A stretch of DNA of 64,000 nucleotides from Pseudomonas synxantha. Its GTDB lineage: Bacteria; Pseudomonadota; Gammaproteobacteria; Pseudomonadales; Pseudomonadaceae. Where the stretch lies: positions 1,798,001 to 1,862,000 of the forward strand of contig NZ_LT629786.1 of the NCBI RefSeq assembly GCF_900105675.1. Direction: 5' to 3'. Positions 1 to 8,548 of this stretch are shown here, piece after piece. How positions within the stretch are numbered: position 1 is the first letter of the stretch; every line of letters begins with the position of its first letter. Under the pieces are notes generated by a model. It was not told the origin of the DNA. It ran no database searches and was given only the letters and a program-made list of their open reading frames with translations. The position numbers and the translations under genes are program-made.

Positions 1-164
1 GCAGACGGTTGTGTGTGATCCCGACAGCCTGGTGGGTGGCCTCCACGTTGGCCTGTCTGCTGGCGATGTATACGGGGTTCGCCTGGCTGCTGAGCCAGGA
101 GCGTACTGATGCGTTGCGACCCCTTCAATTCCTGGCGTCGGACCTGATCCCCACGCCCTTGTAA
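1..164 (+). CDS. tssL: Type VI secretion protein TssL (DotU/IcmH family), C-terminal end only
   Basis: Partial gene entering from the left edge; the frame starts at base 3 and ends with TAA at 162-164, giving the last 53 residues. The visible part holds one hydrophobic segment (about residues 9-31 of the fragment) followed by FAWLLSQERTDALRPL and a short tail. This is the usual C-terminal membrane anchor and periplasmic stub of DotU-type TssL. TssL sits in the inner membrane and forms the T6SS trans-envelope complex with TssM and TssJ. The assignment depends mainly on position: it ends 15 bp before tssM, as in dotU-icmF pairs. No OmpA-like peptidoglycan-binding extension follows, so if TssL is right this is the short form. 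Confidence 0.75.
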   Translation, partial: RRLCVIPTAWWVASTLACLLAMYTGFAWLLSQERTDALRPLQFLASDLIPTPL

Positions 165-179
165 ACGCTGGAGCAATCA

Positions 180-3100
180 ATGAGCGCATTTTTCAAGGGC
201 GTTGGCGCCGTGCTGGGTCGGGTTTGGGTCTGGAGCCTTCTGTTGGTGCTTTGCAGCGCTGTATCGGTGTGGCGTTTCGGGCCGCTGCTGGCGGTGGCTG
301 ACCATCGCTTCTGGCAAGGACCGACTGCCCGCCTGGCCAGCATCAGCGCGTTATTCCTGCTGTGGGGGTTGGCGATGGTGGTGGTCGGCGGACGACGGGC
401 CGGTGGGCGCGAACGACCTGAACGCCTGGCGGCCCCTCAAGCCTTGAAATGGGTGGAGGACGAGCAGAAACACCTGCGCAGTCGGTTCAAGGAAGCGCTC
501 CAGGTGCTCAAGACTTCTCGCCGTTATGGGATGCACAACGCACGCTGGCGCCATGATCTGCCCTGGTACCTGATGATCGGCGACCAGGGCAGTGGCAAGA
601 CGCAACTGCTGGCAGCAGGCGGCTTGCAGTGGCCTCTCGATCACCTCGACACGCGGGCACAGGGCAACCACTGTGACTGGTACTTCGCCGATGCCGGCGT
701 GTTGATCGATGCCCCTGGACGCTACCTGAGCCAACCCGACAGTGCCGTGGATGCAGCAGGGTGGGCGACGTTGCTCGACAGGCTCCGGTGGCGGCGCAGC
801 GTGCGCCCGCTCAGTGGCGTGGTTGTGACGCTCTCGGTGGATGCGTTGCTGGCCACCACCGAGTACGACTTGGATCAGCATGCGCGGCATGTACAGTCGC
901 GCATGCAGGACATTCAGCAGTCATTGCATGTGGACGTACCGATCTACCTGGTGCTGACTCAGGCTGACCGACTGCCGGGCTTCACCGAGTTTTTCGACGT
1001 GCCGCTCAGGGAGGCGCCCGATGATGTGCTGGGCCAACCCCTCGATGGCAGCTGCGCGACTGACGTCACGCAGGTTCGCCAAGCCGTCGAGCAATTTTTG
1101 CGGCGTTTGAACGCTGAACTGATCAGTCGCCTGCACCAGGAGCGCAATGTCGAGCGCCGCGGCTTGATGCTTGAATTCCCGCAACAGGCTGCGCGGATAG
1201 GTGAGCGTATTTGCCTGTTCATTGAGTCGGCTTTTTCGGCTCATCGCTACCAGCGCGTCAGCGGTCTGCGCGGCTTCTACCTGACCTGTGCCGGTGACCA
1301 GCAGGCTCGTTTTGTCCAGGGGCTGTTCAGCCGGGTGATCTTTGCCGAGGCCGACCTTGCAGGTTTGCAGGCTCCGGAGCAGCAGCGTATCCGGCGACGC
1401 CAGGGGCTGCTGGCAATGGCTGTGGCGCTGGTACTCGGTTGTGCCGCAGCGCTATGGATGCACAGTTATGCCGTCAACCATCAACGGCTGACGCAAATGG
1501 CGGCGCTGACAACCGCCGTCTTGCCGGTCCCGCAGGGCCATGATGATGCGTCGTCGCTATTGCAGCTATTGGATGCACGCCTGGCGGCGACCCAGGTTTT
1601 TCCTGCGTCGGCAGAGGTGCGCCTGATTGAACGCGCCGGCTTGTACCAAGGGGAACCGAGCCGCCCATGGGTCACCCAGGCTTATGATCAGGCGCTGCGA
1701 CAGCACATGCTGGCATGGATAACGGCCCAGCTGGAAGAGCAGGTGCATGCCAGCCTTGGAGACCGCGAGCAGTTATTGGATCACCTGCGCGCATATCTGA
1801 TGCTCAATGCACGTGAGCGTCGCGATAACAGTTGGTTGGCACAACACCTGACGAACAATTGGGCAGTACGATTTGCCGCAGACATGTCGACCCGCAAACG
1901 CCTGGGCCAACACTTGGCGCGGTTGCTTGAACGGCCATTCGTAACCCCCCTTGATGACGACCTTGTGGCCCAGGCCCGGGAAGCCCTGAGGGGGGAGTCA
2001 TTGGCCGATGTGGTGTATCGGGTGCTGCGCGAGCAGGCACGCGACCTGGAGCCCTTGCGCCTGGCCGAAGGCAAGGTATTTGCTGCGCTCGACCCACCGA
2101 TTCCCGGTTTCTATACCAAGCGCTATGTGCAGTTCCTTGATACTCAAGGCCCGAGGCTGGTGAATGCCATCGCCCAGGACAACTGGGTGCTGGGGGAGGC
2201 CACCGACTTGGGCTCCGAGGATTTGCGCCGGCTGATGATCCAATTGCAGCAGCGTTACTTCGGTGAATATGCCGATGCCTGGAGTGCGGCGCTCGGCCGG
2301 GTCAGGCTGCGGCAAACTGACAACCTGCGCGAAGATGCCGAACAACTCACGGCCCTGACATCGGCCCAGTCACCCCTGATCCAGCTATTGCAGCAACTGC
2401 GTGAAAACACCCGCCTGCTACCGGGTCACGAACTTTTGGATCAGGTGGCCCAGCGCTCGGCTGAGCTTGGGGTGATAGCCAAGGGGGCGCTGGTGCAGGC
2501 GGGCATTCCCGACGCCGGACGGCGAGCGTTGCAACGGCGTTTTGAACCCTTGCACCAGTTGCTGGACGAGCGGCAGGAGCCCGGTGCGGCGCTGTCCCAG
2601 GCGTTGCGGCTGCTGGATGAGCTACACCTGCAACTGACGGCATTGAACCGTGATAGCGCACCGGAGCAGGCAGCGTTCCTGAGGGTAAAGGGTCGTATGG
2701 AGGGGCAGCAGGATGTGATAGGGAACCTGCGTGATGCTGCCGTGCGCTTACCGTTGCCACTTGCGGGGTGGTTTGAAGGGGTGGCAGATGTCAGTTGGCG
2801 GCATTTGTTGGAGCAGGCTTATGTGCACGTCAACCAGCGTTACCAGAGCGAGGTTTATAGCCTGTACGCCAAGGCGATTCGCCAGCGATACCCATTCCAT
2901 GCCCATGCGGCCAGCGAAGTTGCCCTTAATGACTTTCATGAGTTTTTCAAACCGAATGGGGTCATGGCACGCTTTTACGACGGGTATCTGCGGCCATTCG
3001 TCAGTGTCGACGGTGCCCGCTATCGGCTGCGTGGCCTGGATGGTCAGAGCTTGCCAGTGTCGCGCTCGCTGCTGGATCAACTGCTGAAGGCCCAGATTAT

Positions 3101-3530
3101 TCGCCGTGGCTTCTTCACCCCGGACCAGGGTGACCTGTCGGTTCGGTTTACCTTGGCGCCCTATAGCCTGGATCAGTCAGTCAGCCGGGCGATCCTGCGG
3201 TTTGGCGACCAGCAGTTGGAGTATCGCCACGGCCCGATCGTGCCCATGGCGTTCCATTGGCCAACCGATGCAGATAATGGGCGCAGCAGCCTTGTCCTGG
3301 AGAGAGGGGTGGACCAGCGGCCACTGGGAATCGAGAAGAACGCAGGCGCGTGGTCGTTGTTCCGCTTTTTGGATCTGCTGCAAAAAGAGCCCGCAAACGG
3401 GCGAAACACCCAGATTTTCAAGGCGAACCTCGCCGGCCTGCGTGCCAATTACCTGCTGACAAGCCAGCGTACACCTGGCCCGTTTGACATCGGCACCTGG
3501 CGCGCCTTCCGACTGGCGCAGCAACTATGA
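180..3530 (+). CDS. tssM: Type VI secretion membrane-complex protein TssM (IcmF)
   Basis: Inner-membrane backbone of the T6SS envelope complex. The 1116-aa length fits IcmF proteins. Two N-terminal membrane segments (about residues 14-36 and 50-68) are followed by a cytoplasmic GTPase-like domain with a clear Walker A, GDQGSGKT at residues 134-141. A third membrane segment lies near 410-430 and a long periplasmic region follows, where TssM contacts TssJ and TssL. The ATG at 180 has a GGAG Shine-Dalgarno 7 bases upstream. The stop overlaps the next start as ATGA, so the phosphatase is probably translationally coupled. The order dotU-icmF-phosphatase-kinase is the one I recall from the H2-T6SS of P. 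aeruginosa (PA1668-PA1671). Confidence 0.96.
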   Translation: MSAFFKGVGAVLGRVWVWSLLLVLCSAVSVWRFGPLLAVADHRFWQGPTARLASISALFLLWGLAMVVVGGRRAGGRERPERLAAPQALKWVEDEQKHLRSRFKEALQVLKTSRRYGMHNARWRHDLPWYLMIGDQGSGKTQLLAAGGLQWPLDHLDTRAQGNHCDWYFADAGVLIDAPGRYLSQPDSAVDAAGWATLLDRLRWRRSVRPLSGVVVTLSVDALLATTEYDLDQHARHVQSRMQDIQQSLHVDVPIYLVLTQADRLPGFTEFFDVPLREAPDDVLGQPLDGSCATDVTQVRQAVEQFLRRLNAELISRLHQERNVERRGLMLEFPQQAARIGERICLFIESAFSAHRYQRVSGLRGFYLTCAGDQQARFVQGLFSRVIFAEADLAGLQAPEQQRIRRRQGLLAMAVALVLGCAAALWMHSYAVNHQRLTQMAALTTAVLPVPQGHDDASSLLQLLDARLAATQVFPASAEVRLIERAGLYQGEPSRPWVTQAYDQALRQHMLAWITAQLEEQVHASLGDREQLLDHLRAYLMLNARERRDNSWLAQHLTNNWAVRFAADMSTRKRLGQHLARLLERPFVTPLDDDLVAQAREALRGESLADVVYRVLREQARDLEPLRLAEGKVFAALDPPIPGFYTKRYVQFLDTQGPRLVNAIAQDNWVLGEATDLGSEDLRRLMIQLQQRYFGEYADAWSAALGRVRLRQTDNLREDAEQLTALTSAQSPLIQLLQQLRENTRLLPGHELLDQVAQRSAELGVIAKGALVQAGIPDAGRRALQRRFEPLHQLLDERQEPGAALSQALRLLDELHLQLTALNRDSAPEQAAFLRVKGRMEGQQDVIGNLRDAAVRLPLPLAGWFEGVADVSWRHLLEQAYVHVNQRYQSEVYSLYAKAIRQRYPFHAHAASEVALNDFHEFFKPNGVMARFYDGYLRPFVSVDGARYRLRGLDGQSLPVSRSLLDQLLKAQIIRRGFFTPDQGDLSVRFTLAPYSLDQSVSRAILRFGDQQLEYRHGPIVPMAFHWPTDADNGRSSLVLERGVDQRPLGIEKNAGAWSLFRFLDLLQKEPANGRNTQIFKANLAGLRANYLLTSQRTPGPFDIGTWRAFRLAQQL

Positions 3531-4258
3531 GCCAGGGGCCTGGTCGGTGGCGCAGTGCCGGGCGCACCCAGCGCGGGCAGGCTCGGTTGCGCAACGAAGA
3601 CGCGTTCCTGGACTGCCCGCAACATGGCTGCTGGGCAGTGGCCGACGGGATGGGCGGGCATCGACATGGAGATGTCGCCAGCCGCTGGGTGGTCAGCAGC
3701 CTTGCTTCAGTGTCGGCCCGGGGCAACCTCGATCAACGCATCGACGCGGTCCGCAAGAGCTTGCAAAGCGTCAATCAGCGCTTGAGAAGTTGCCGCGCCG
3801 GGCCTGACACAAGCGCTGATACCACCATGGGCAGTACGGTGGTGGCCTTGTTGCTTGAGAACGGGCGTGCGGCCTGTCTATGGGCGGGGGATAGTCGCTG
3901 CTATCTATGGCGTGGGCAGCGCCTTTACCAGTTGTCGAGAGATCATTCGCTGCTGCAAGGCCTCATGAACGAGGGGCAAGTCAGTGCGACCCAAGCCCGG
4001 GCTTATCCTGGCGCCCGGGCCCTGACCCGGGCCATTGGTGCACACTCGCCACTGCATCTGGAGGTACTGGAACTCAGTACCCGTCCAGGCGATGTGTTTT
4101 TGCTGTGTAGTGATGGCCTCTACCAGGCGCTCAGCCATGCAGACCTGGGACGAGCGTTGCGCCTGGGCGCGCCGCAGCAGGCGGTGGAGCGGCTGTTTGC
4201 CGGGGCGTTGCGTGGGGCGGCACGGGATGACCTGACCGCCGTAGTGGTGCAGCCTTGA
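3527..4258 (+). CDS. stp1: PP2C-type Ser/Thr protein phosphatase of the T6SS cluster (Stp1/PppA-like)
   Basis: A 243-aa soluble PPM/PP2C phosphatase. The family's metal-binding motifs appear in order: RNEDAF near residue 22, VADGMGGH near 38, GSTVVALLL, WAGDSRCYL, RDHS, CSDGLY and the terminal DDLTAVVV. All the aspartates expected to hold the Mn/Mg centre are present, so it should be active. It overlaps tssM by four bases at its start and the kinase by four bases at its end (TTGA). Such pairs are known to reverse phosphorylation by the neighbouring Ser/Thr kinase and to tune T6SS assembly. That role is inferred here from context. The symbol follows the H2-T6SS phosphatase; PppA is the H1 name. 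Confidence 0.9.
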   Translation: MSQGPGRWRSAGRTQRGQARLRNEDAFLDCPQHGCWAVADGMGGHRHGDVASRWVVSSLASVSARGNLDQRIDAVRKSLQSVNQRLRSCRAGPDTSADTTMGSTVVALLLENGRAACLWAGDSRCYLWRGQRLYQLSRDHSLLQGLMNEGQVSATQARAYPGARALTRAIGAHSPLHLEVLELSTRPGDVFLLCSDGLYQALSHADLGRALRLGAPQQAVERLFAGALRGAARDDLTAVVVQP

Positions 4259-5094
4259 GCTCGACGGGCGAGCCCCCTCGGTTGCTGGGCGGGCGCTATC
4301 ACCTTGAGTCCGTACTGGGCAAAGGTGGGATGGGTGTGGTGTATCGTGCGCGTGACTTGTTGCACGAACAATTAGGCGAGGCGGGTTCGCCTATGGCACT
4401 CAAGCTATTGGCCGAGCCTTTTGCCCAGTGCCCGGATGCACATGTGTTGTTGTTCAGTGAATTCGCATTGGCGCGCAGCCTGCGGCACCCGCGTGTGGTG
4501 CGGATGTTTTCGTTTGAGGTCGATACCCAGAGCCAGATCGCGTTTTTCACCATGGAGTGGCTGCAAGGCGTGACCCTGGACCGGCTGCTCCTGGAGTGTC
4601 CCGACGGCTTGCCCTGGCGGGAGCTGCAACCCATGGCCCTGCAGTTGCTGGATGCCCTGGCCTACACCCATCAACAGAATGTGCTGCACGGCGACGTTAA
4701 GCCGGCCAATGTCATGGTGGGACAGGAGGGGGTGTGCTTGTTCGATTTTGGCCTGGGGTACGCACAAGCGCAGGTGGCGAGCCTGTCGAGCCTGAGTCGC
4801 AGCCGGTTCAATGCCTGGACGCCCGTTTATGCAGCGCCGGAGTTGCGCGAGGGCGGTGCGTTGAGCGCTGCCGCCGACGTGTATGGCGTGGCCTGCATCA
4901 TCTACGAATTGGCCCATGGCAAGCGTCTTGGCAAGCACGCGCCAATGGATAGATTGACCTGCCCGAGGCAACTGCCCAGGCGCTGCTGGTCTGCGTTGCG
5001 TGTGGCGCTGGCAACAGACCCGCAACAGCGAACCATCACGGTCGCCGAATTAGGCACGGTGATGGGTTGCAAACAGTCGCGTTGGTATCTGTAG
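4255..5094 (+). CDS. stk1: Ser/Thr protein kinase of the T6SS cluster (Stk1-like, kinase domain only)
   Basis: A 279-aa Hanks-type kinase. It has a glycine-rich loop GKGGMGVVY (residues 22-30), a probable ATP lysine K50 in MALK, a catalytic loop HGDVKPAN (145-152), DFG at 164-166 and YAAPE in the activation segment. The catalytic loop reads HGD rather than HRD, so this is a non-RD kinase that may not need activation-loop phosphorylation. No membrane segment, PASTA, vWA or forkhead-type extension follows, unlike long PpkA kinases. The start is TTG at 4255, overlapping the phosphatase stop, which suggests low coupled expression. It is the last gene of this T6SS unit: the next gene is convergent and ends 8 bp away. 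Confidence 0.88.
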   Translation: MSSTGEPPRLLGGRYHLESVLGKGGMGVVYRARDLLHEQLGEAGSPMALKLLAEPFAQCPDAHVLLFSEFALARSLRHPRVVRMFSFEVDTQSQIAFFTMEWLQGVTLDRLLLECPDGLPWRELQPMALQLLDALAYTHQQNVLHGDVKPANVMVGQEGVCLFDFGLGYAQAQVASLSSLSRSRFNAWTPVYAAPELREGGALSAAADVYGVACIIYELAHGKRLGKHAPMDRLTCPRQLPRRCWSALRVALATDPQQRTITVAELGTVMGCKQSRWYL

Positions 5095-5102
5095 GGCGAG
5101 GG

Positions 5103-5432
5103 TCAAACCATCAAGTCATGCAACTGGCAGTATTCGACCCAGTCCATGCCGGCCATCTGTGCGACTTCTTTATGCACCTCGCGGCGTTGCGCCTCGAAGG
5201 CTTCGCTGGACTCGGCCGTCAGCTTGAGCGTCAGCTCCCAGGCGAACAGATGCTGTTGTTCAGCTTGTGCTTCGAACGCTGCGTGCAGGCGTTCGGCGCG
5301 ATATTGCGCCAGGGTCTCGCCCCTGGCCTGAGCCGCCAGCGGATTGAGGTTGTCCAGCTCACTGGCGATGTGCGGGTGTTCGCGCAGGAATCTGTCCAGT
5401 GCAAGCTGGTAGGTATCACTGGGTGTTGACAA
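5103..5432 (-). CDS. Small cytoplasmic protein, DUF6388-like
   Basis: A 109-aa soluble, helix-rich, charged protein with no signal peptide or membrane segment. The frame stays open further upstream, but TTG at 5432 (MSTPSDTYQLAL) is preceded at proper distance by AAGGTG, and the protein from there looks like the short Pseudomonas DUF6388 proteins. That family match is from memory and moderate. Conserved-looking features are LDRFLREHP near the N-terminus and MDWVEYCQL near the C-terminus. Function is unknown. It converges on the T6SS kinase and lies just downstream, on the same strand, of a small membrane protein gene. Confidence 0.6.
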   Translation of the reverse strand: MSTPSDTYQLALDRFLREHPHIASELDNLNPLAAQARGETLAQYRAERLHAAFEAQAEQQHLFAWELTLKLTAESSEAFEAQRREVHKEVAQMAGMDWVEYCQLHDLMV

Positions 5433-5443
5433 CGCTATGCACC

Positions 5444-5722
5444 TTAATTGGAGGGCCGGGTCTCGGCATCGGACGTATGGCTGCTGACCTGGCGCCGAAC
5501 ACGTTTGCGCGCCCTGCGCTGCATCCAGTTCTGCAACGGCGCGAGCAGAAAGAACGTCAGGTAGGCGACCAGCACCAATGCCAAGTCTACCCAGGTCTCG
5601 GCAACGGGTCCGGTAAACAATTCGATGACGTTTTTGATCACGAACAGCAGTACCACGCTGCACAACCACAGCAGGATGGTGACAAATAAGGGACGCATGG
5701 TGCTTGGTCGCTTGTCTTGCAT
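5444..5722 (-). CDS. Small inner-membrane protein, two transmembrane segments
   Basis: A 92-aa protein with two hydrophobic segments (about residues 12-32 and 44-66) and a very basic tail (MQRRARKRVRRQ), predicting a cytoplasmic C-terminus. The ATG at 5722 is chosen over an upstream in-frame ATG at 5860 because AAAGGAG stands 8 bases before it and the upstream extension is low-quality coding. The stop lies 11 bp before the start of the DUF6388-like gene, so the two probably form one unit. The family is not recognised. Confidence 0.65.
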   Translation of the reverse strand: MQDKRPSTMRPLFVTILLWLCSVVLLFVIKNVIELFTGPVAETWVDLALVLVAYLTFFLLAPLQNWMQRRARKRVRRQVSSHTSDAETRPSN

Positions 5723-6037
5723 AGTAAGGCTCCTTTGTGCCTGTTGTCGTTCCAGGCTAGATTCCCTGAGCGCGCCCGCTGTTACGCAGGTTGTAACATC
5801 CTTTGACACGCAGAAAGGCGCGGATGATACCGACTCAGACAGCCTTAGGGGATGACTCAAGTCAGAAAGTTCGATAATTCATTGGAGAATTCGTGTAGTA
5901 ACCCAGCAGATAGTGCCGAAAAAGCCTGAGAACCGTGGGCAAAAGGCTTTCACTCCCACCATCAGGACGTGTAGCGTTAGCGAGGGTCTCCGGCCCTGGT
6001 TTCCAGCGGCAGTAAGGTGACGGGCAGAGGATGGCTC
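5723..6037. other. Divergent promoter spacer between small membrane gene and EAL gene
   Basis: A 315-bp spacer that should hold promoters for both flanking genes. It contains an inverted repeat GTTAC-N7-GTAAC at 5781-5797, upstream of the minus-strand gene, which could be an operator. No RNA gene, riboswitch or further ORF is recognised. Confidence 0.5.
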
Positions 6038-8107
6038 ATGGCACAAACGCTGTTCAGACTTTTCCTTACCCAGCGCCTGGCAGTCTTGGCCAGCGCCGAA
6101 TCGTTGCGTGCGATTCGTGAAGGACTGCTATGGATCCTGCCTTGCCTGCTGGTATCCGCTGGTTTCCTGATCCTTTCCGAATGCGCCCGGGTGCTGGGGT
6201 TCAGCCCGCAGGTGGTAGCGTTCCTGGCAGGGCTGCACAACCAGATCAGTTCGGTGATTCCCCTGCTGGTCGCGGCCTCCATCGGTTACATGTTGGCGAT
6301 CCAGCACCGCCTTCCACAGTTGCCGGTCGCATTCCTGTGCCTCGCCCATGTGGTGGTTGCCACCTTTGTGCTGCGCGAATACCCCAGGGCTTCGGCCACT
6401 TTCTTGCTGTTTATAGCTATCGCCTCACCCTTGGTCAATGTGCCCGCCATCGCCTGGCTGCACCGCTTTCGTTGGACGCGACTGGTCAACGAAGACCTGG
6501 TCGGGCATAACCTCAAGGGCACCATCAATATGGTACTCCCCGGTGCGATCACGGCGGTGTCGTTGGTGGTGCTGCTGTCGTTGCTGCTGCTGATCCCTTG
6601 TGTGGCGCAATTGCAGGGGCCCCAGGTGCTCGATGCATTGCAAGCGCCCTACGGCAGCGGACTCTTTGTAACGCTGATGAATTCGCTGCTGTGGTTCTTC
6701 GGCATTCACGGCGTGTATGCCATGCAGCCGCTGTTCGACGTGCTGGACAAGGCCGTGGTGCTCAACGGCGCGGCGCAGGCCGCGGGGGAGCCAGTCCTGT
6801 ACCTGCTCAACAGCGGCCTGCTGGGTAGTTTTGCGTTTATCGGCGGTTCCGGCGCCACATTGTGTCTGCTGCTGGCGATCCTGCTGTTTTCCAGGAGCCA
6901 GTCCATGCGGTTGCTGGCTATTGCCAGTTTGCCGCTGTCGTTATTCAACGTCAGCGAGGTGCTGTTGTTCGGGTTGCCGATCATTCTCAACCCGCGTTTG
7001 TTCATCCCCTTTGTGCTGGTGCCGGCGTTCAACACGGTGGTAGCGCTGACGGCAGTGCAGTTGGGCTGGGTCTCACCGGCGGTGGCCAGCGTGCCATTTA
7101 CCGCGCCGGTACTGCTCAATGCCTACCTCAGCACCCATGGTGATCTGGCGGCGGTGCTGCTGCAACTGGCGCTGCTAGGTGTGGGCACGCTGGTGTATGC
7201 GCCCTACGTGCGGGCAATCCATCGCCAAACCGCCGAGGGTGGCACGGTTTACCTGAAGTCCCTGGACATGACCTTTCGCGGTCTCGAAGAAAAAGGCCGC
7301 CTGCTGGAGTTCGACCCGGTGCTGGCCTCCCACAGGACTTCGGCGCGGCAGGCCGTTGAGTTGAGCCGCATTCAGCAAATCAGCGATTACGAGTTCTACC
7401 TTGAATTCCAACCCCAGGTATCCACCCTTACTGGCCTGTGCACCGGGTGCGAGGCGTTGATGCGTGCCCGGGACAGCCAAGGCACGGTGCATTCTCCTTG
7501 GGAGTTCCTGCAATGGCTGGCGCAGGCCAGGCTGATGCCGGATGTGGACGTGTGGGTGGCGTCCCAGGCTGTGCGCCAGTATCAGAAGTGGCAGAAGGGC
7601 GGTTTTCACTTGCCGATGACCATTAATATTTCCAGCGCCACCCTGAAGGACGCAGCCTATGGCGATCGTCTGGTGGACATTCTTGCCCAGGCCCATGGCT
7701 GGGTCTCGGTGGAGATCACTGAGGACGCACTGGTCAGCGATATCCCGGCTACGCGCCAGACCATCGAGAAATTGCAGGCCATGGGGGCCAAGGTGTACCT
7801 CGATGATTTTGGCACTGGATTTTCTGCATTGAGTTACCTGCACCAGTTTCCCGTGGACTTTATCAAGATTGACCGCAGTTTTGTGATTGCCCAGCGCGAC
7901 CCCAAGGGCGCCCAGGTGCTGACCGGCATGTTGCGTTTTTGCGAGGCCTTGAAGCTGGGGGTGGTGGTGGAGGGGGTGGAAACTGCCGAGCAGTTGGGCT
8001 TTCTGAGTACGGGGCCCGAGGTGTTTATTCAGGGGTGGTATTTCAGTAAGGCACTGCCGGGGGATCAGTTGCCGGGGTTTGTGCGTGAGCGGGCGGCGTT
8101 GGCTTGA
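6038..8107 (+). CDS. Membrane PTS-EIIC-like / EAL domain c-di-GMP phosphodiesterase
   Basis: A 689-aa fusion. The first about 400 residues are highly hydrophobic, with around ten membrane segments resembling a PTS EIIC sugar permease of the cellobiose type. The C-terminal about 250 residues are an EAL domain. The EAL catalytic set looks intact: EALMR from E472, the INIS asparagine, VEITED, DDFGTG from D589, the KIDRSF lysine, VVEGVE and IQGWYFSKAL. It should therefore hydrolyse c-di-GMP. No EIIA or EIIB gene is nearby, so the permease part probably acts as a membrane sensor; this is inference. The start is set at ATG 6038, preceded by AGAGGA, rather than GTG 6017, which lacks a good ribosome site. 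Confidence 0.88.
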   Translation: MAQTLFRLFLTQRLAVLASAESLRAIREGLLWILPCLLVSAGFLILSECARVLGFSPQVVAFLAGLHNQISSVIPLLVAASIGYMLAIQHRLPQLPVAFLCLAHVVVATFVLREYPRASATFLLFIAIASPLVNVPAIAWLHRFRWTRLVNEDLVGHNLKGTINMVLPGAITAVSLVVLLSLLLLIPCVAQLQGPQVLDALQAPYGSGLFVTLMNSLLWFFGIHGVYAMQPLFDVLDKAVVLNGAAQAAGEPVLYLLNSGLLGSFAFIGGSGATLCLLLAILLFSRSQSMRLLAIASLPLSLFNVSEVLLFGLPIILNPRLFIPFVLVPAFNTVVALTAVQLGWVSPAVASVPFTAPVLLNAYLSTHGDLAAVLLQLALLGVGTLVYAPYVRAIHRQTAEGGTVYLKSLDMTFRGLEEKGRLLEFDPVLASHRTSARQAVELSRIQQISDYEFYLEFQPQVSTLTGLCTGCEALMRARDSQGTVHSPWEFLQWLAQARLMPDVDVWVASQAVRQYQKWQKGGFHLPMTINISSATLKDAAYGDRLVDILAQAHGWVSVEITEDALVSDIPATRQTIEKLQAMGAKVYLDDFGTGFSALSYLHQFPVDFIKIDRSFVIAQRDPKGAQVLTGMLRFCEALKLGVVVEGVETAEQLGFLSTGPEVFIQGWYFSKALPGDQLPGFVRERAALA

Positions 8108-8114
8108 TCCATAT

Positions 8115-8217
8115 GTGAGGGGGACCTGCCTCCTCTGGGCCCTGACAGCTGACCGCTATCTAATTGACGCCCCCTGATCCAATGTGGGAGGGGGCTTGCC
8201 CCCGATGGCGGCCTGCC
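8115..8217. repeat. REP-type palindromes, two copies in direct order
   Basis: A degenerate copy starts GTGAGGGGGACCTGCCTCC at 8115 and a better copy, GTGGGAGGGGGCTTGCCCCC, lies at 8184-8203. Both follow the short extragenic palindrome family common in P. fluorescens-group genomes. They sit just after the EAL stop and can fold in the transcript. Confidence 0.75.
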
Positions 8218-8254
8218 AGCCGACCAGAATGTTGGATCAGACCAAGTACATATC

Positions 8255-8545
8255 CATTGACACGTACCGAGAGCGCCAAAAGTAACCAAAAACGCTTCGC
8301 CCCACCACTTGGCACCTCGCCCAGGCTCGGTGTGCCCGTAATCCGACAGGGATTTGGGGGGCCGCCGCCACGCGCCATCCATGGCGCGGGGCGGCTAAAC
8401 CGGCATCCTTGCCGGTTTACCCCCCAAATCCCTGTCGAATTCCGGCCAGCGTGGTTTAACGGGGCGCCTGAGATCAAAAGCAGATCAAGATCAAGATCAA
8501 GAGCGGCTCGCTGCGCATCGTGGTTACCATCGTGGTTACGTTCGG
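8255..8545. repeat. Long intergenic repeat with cloverleaf-like fold
   Basis: Non-coding stretch with nested inverted repeats. An outer perfect 18-bp stem pairs 8344-8361 with 8420-8437. Inside it lie a hairpin at 8371-8388 (CGCGCCAT/ATGGCGCG) and a second at 8396-8419 (10-bp stem, loop TCCT). Flanks hold the phrases CACTTGGCACCTCGCC and GCCAGCGTGGTTTAACGGGG, which I recall as a dispersed Pseudomonas intergenic repeat, plus a short GATCAA tandem at 8480-8503. Together with the REPs it fills the 441-bp gap between the EAL gene and the convergent hydrolase gene. Confidence 0.7.
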
Positions 8546-8548
8546 CTC

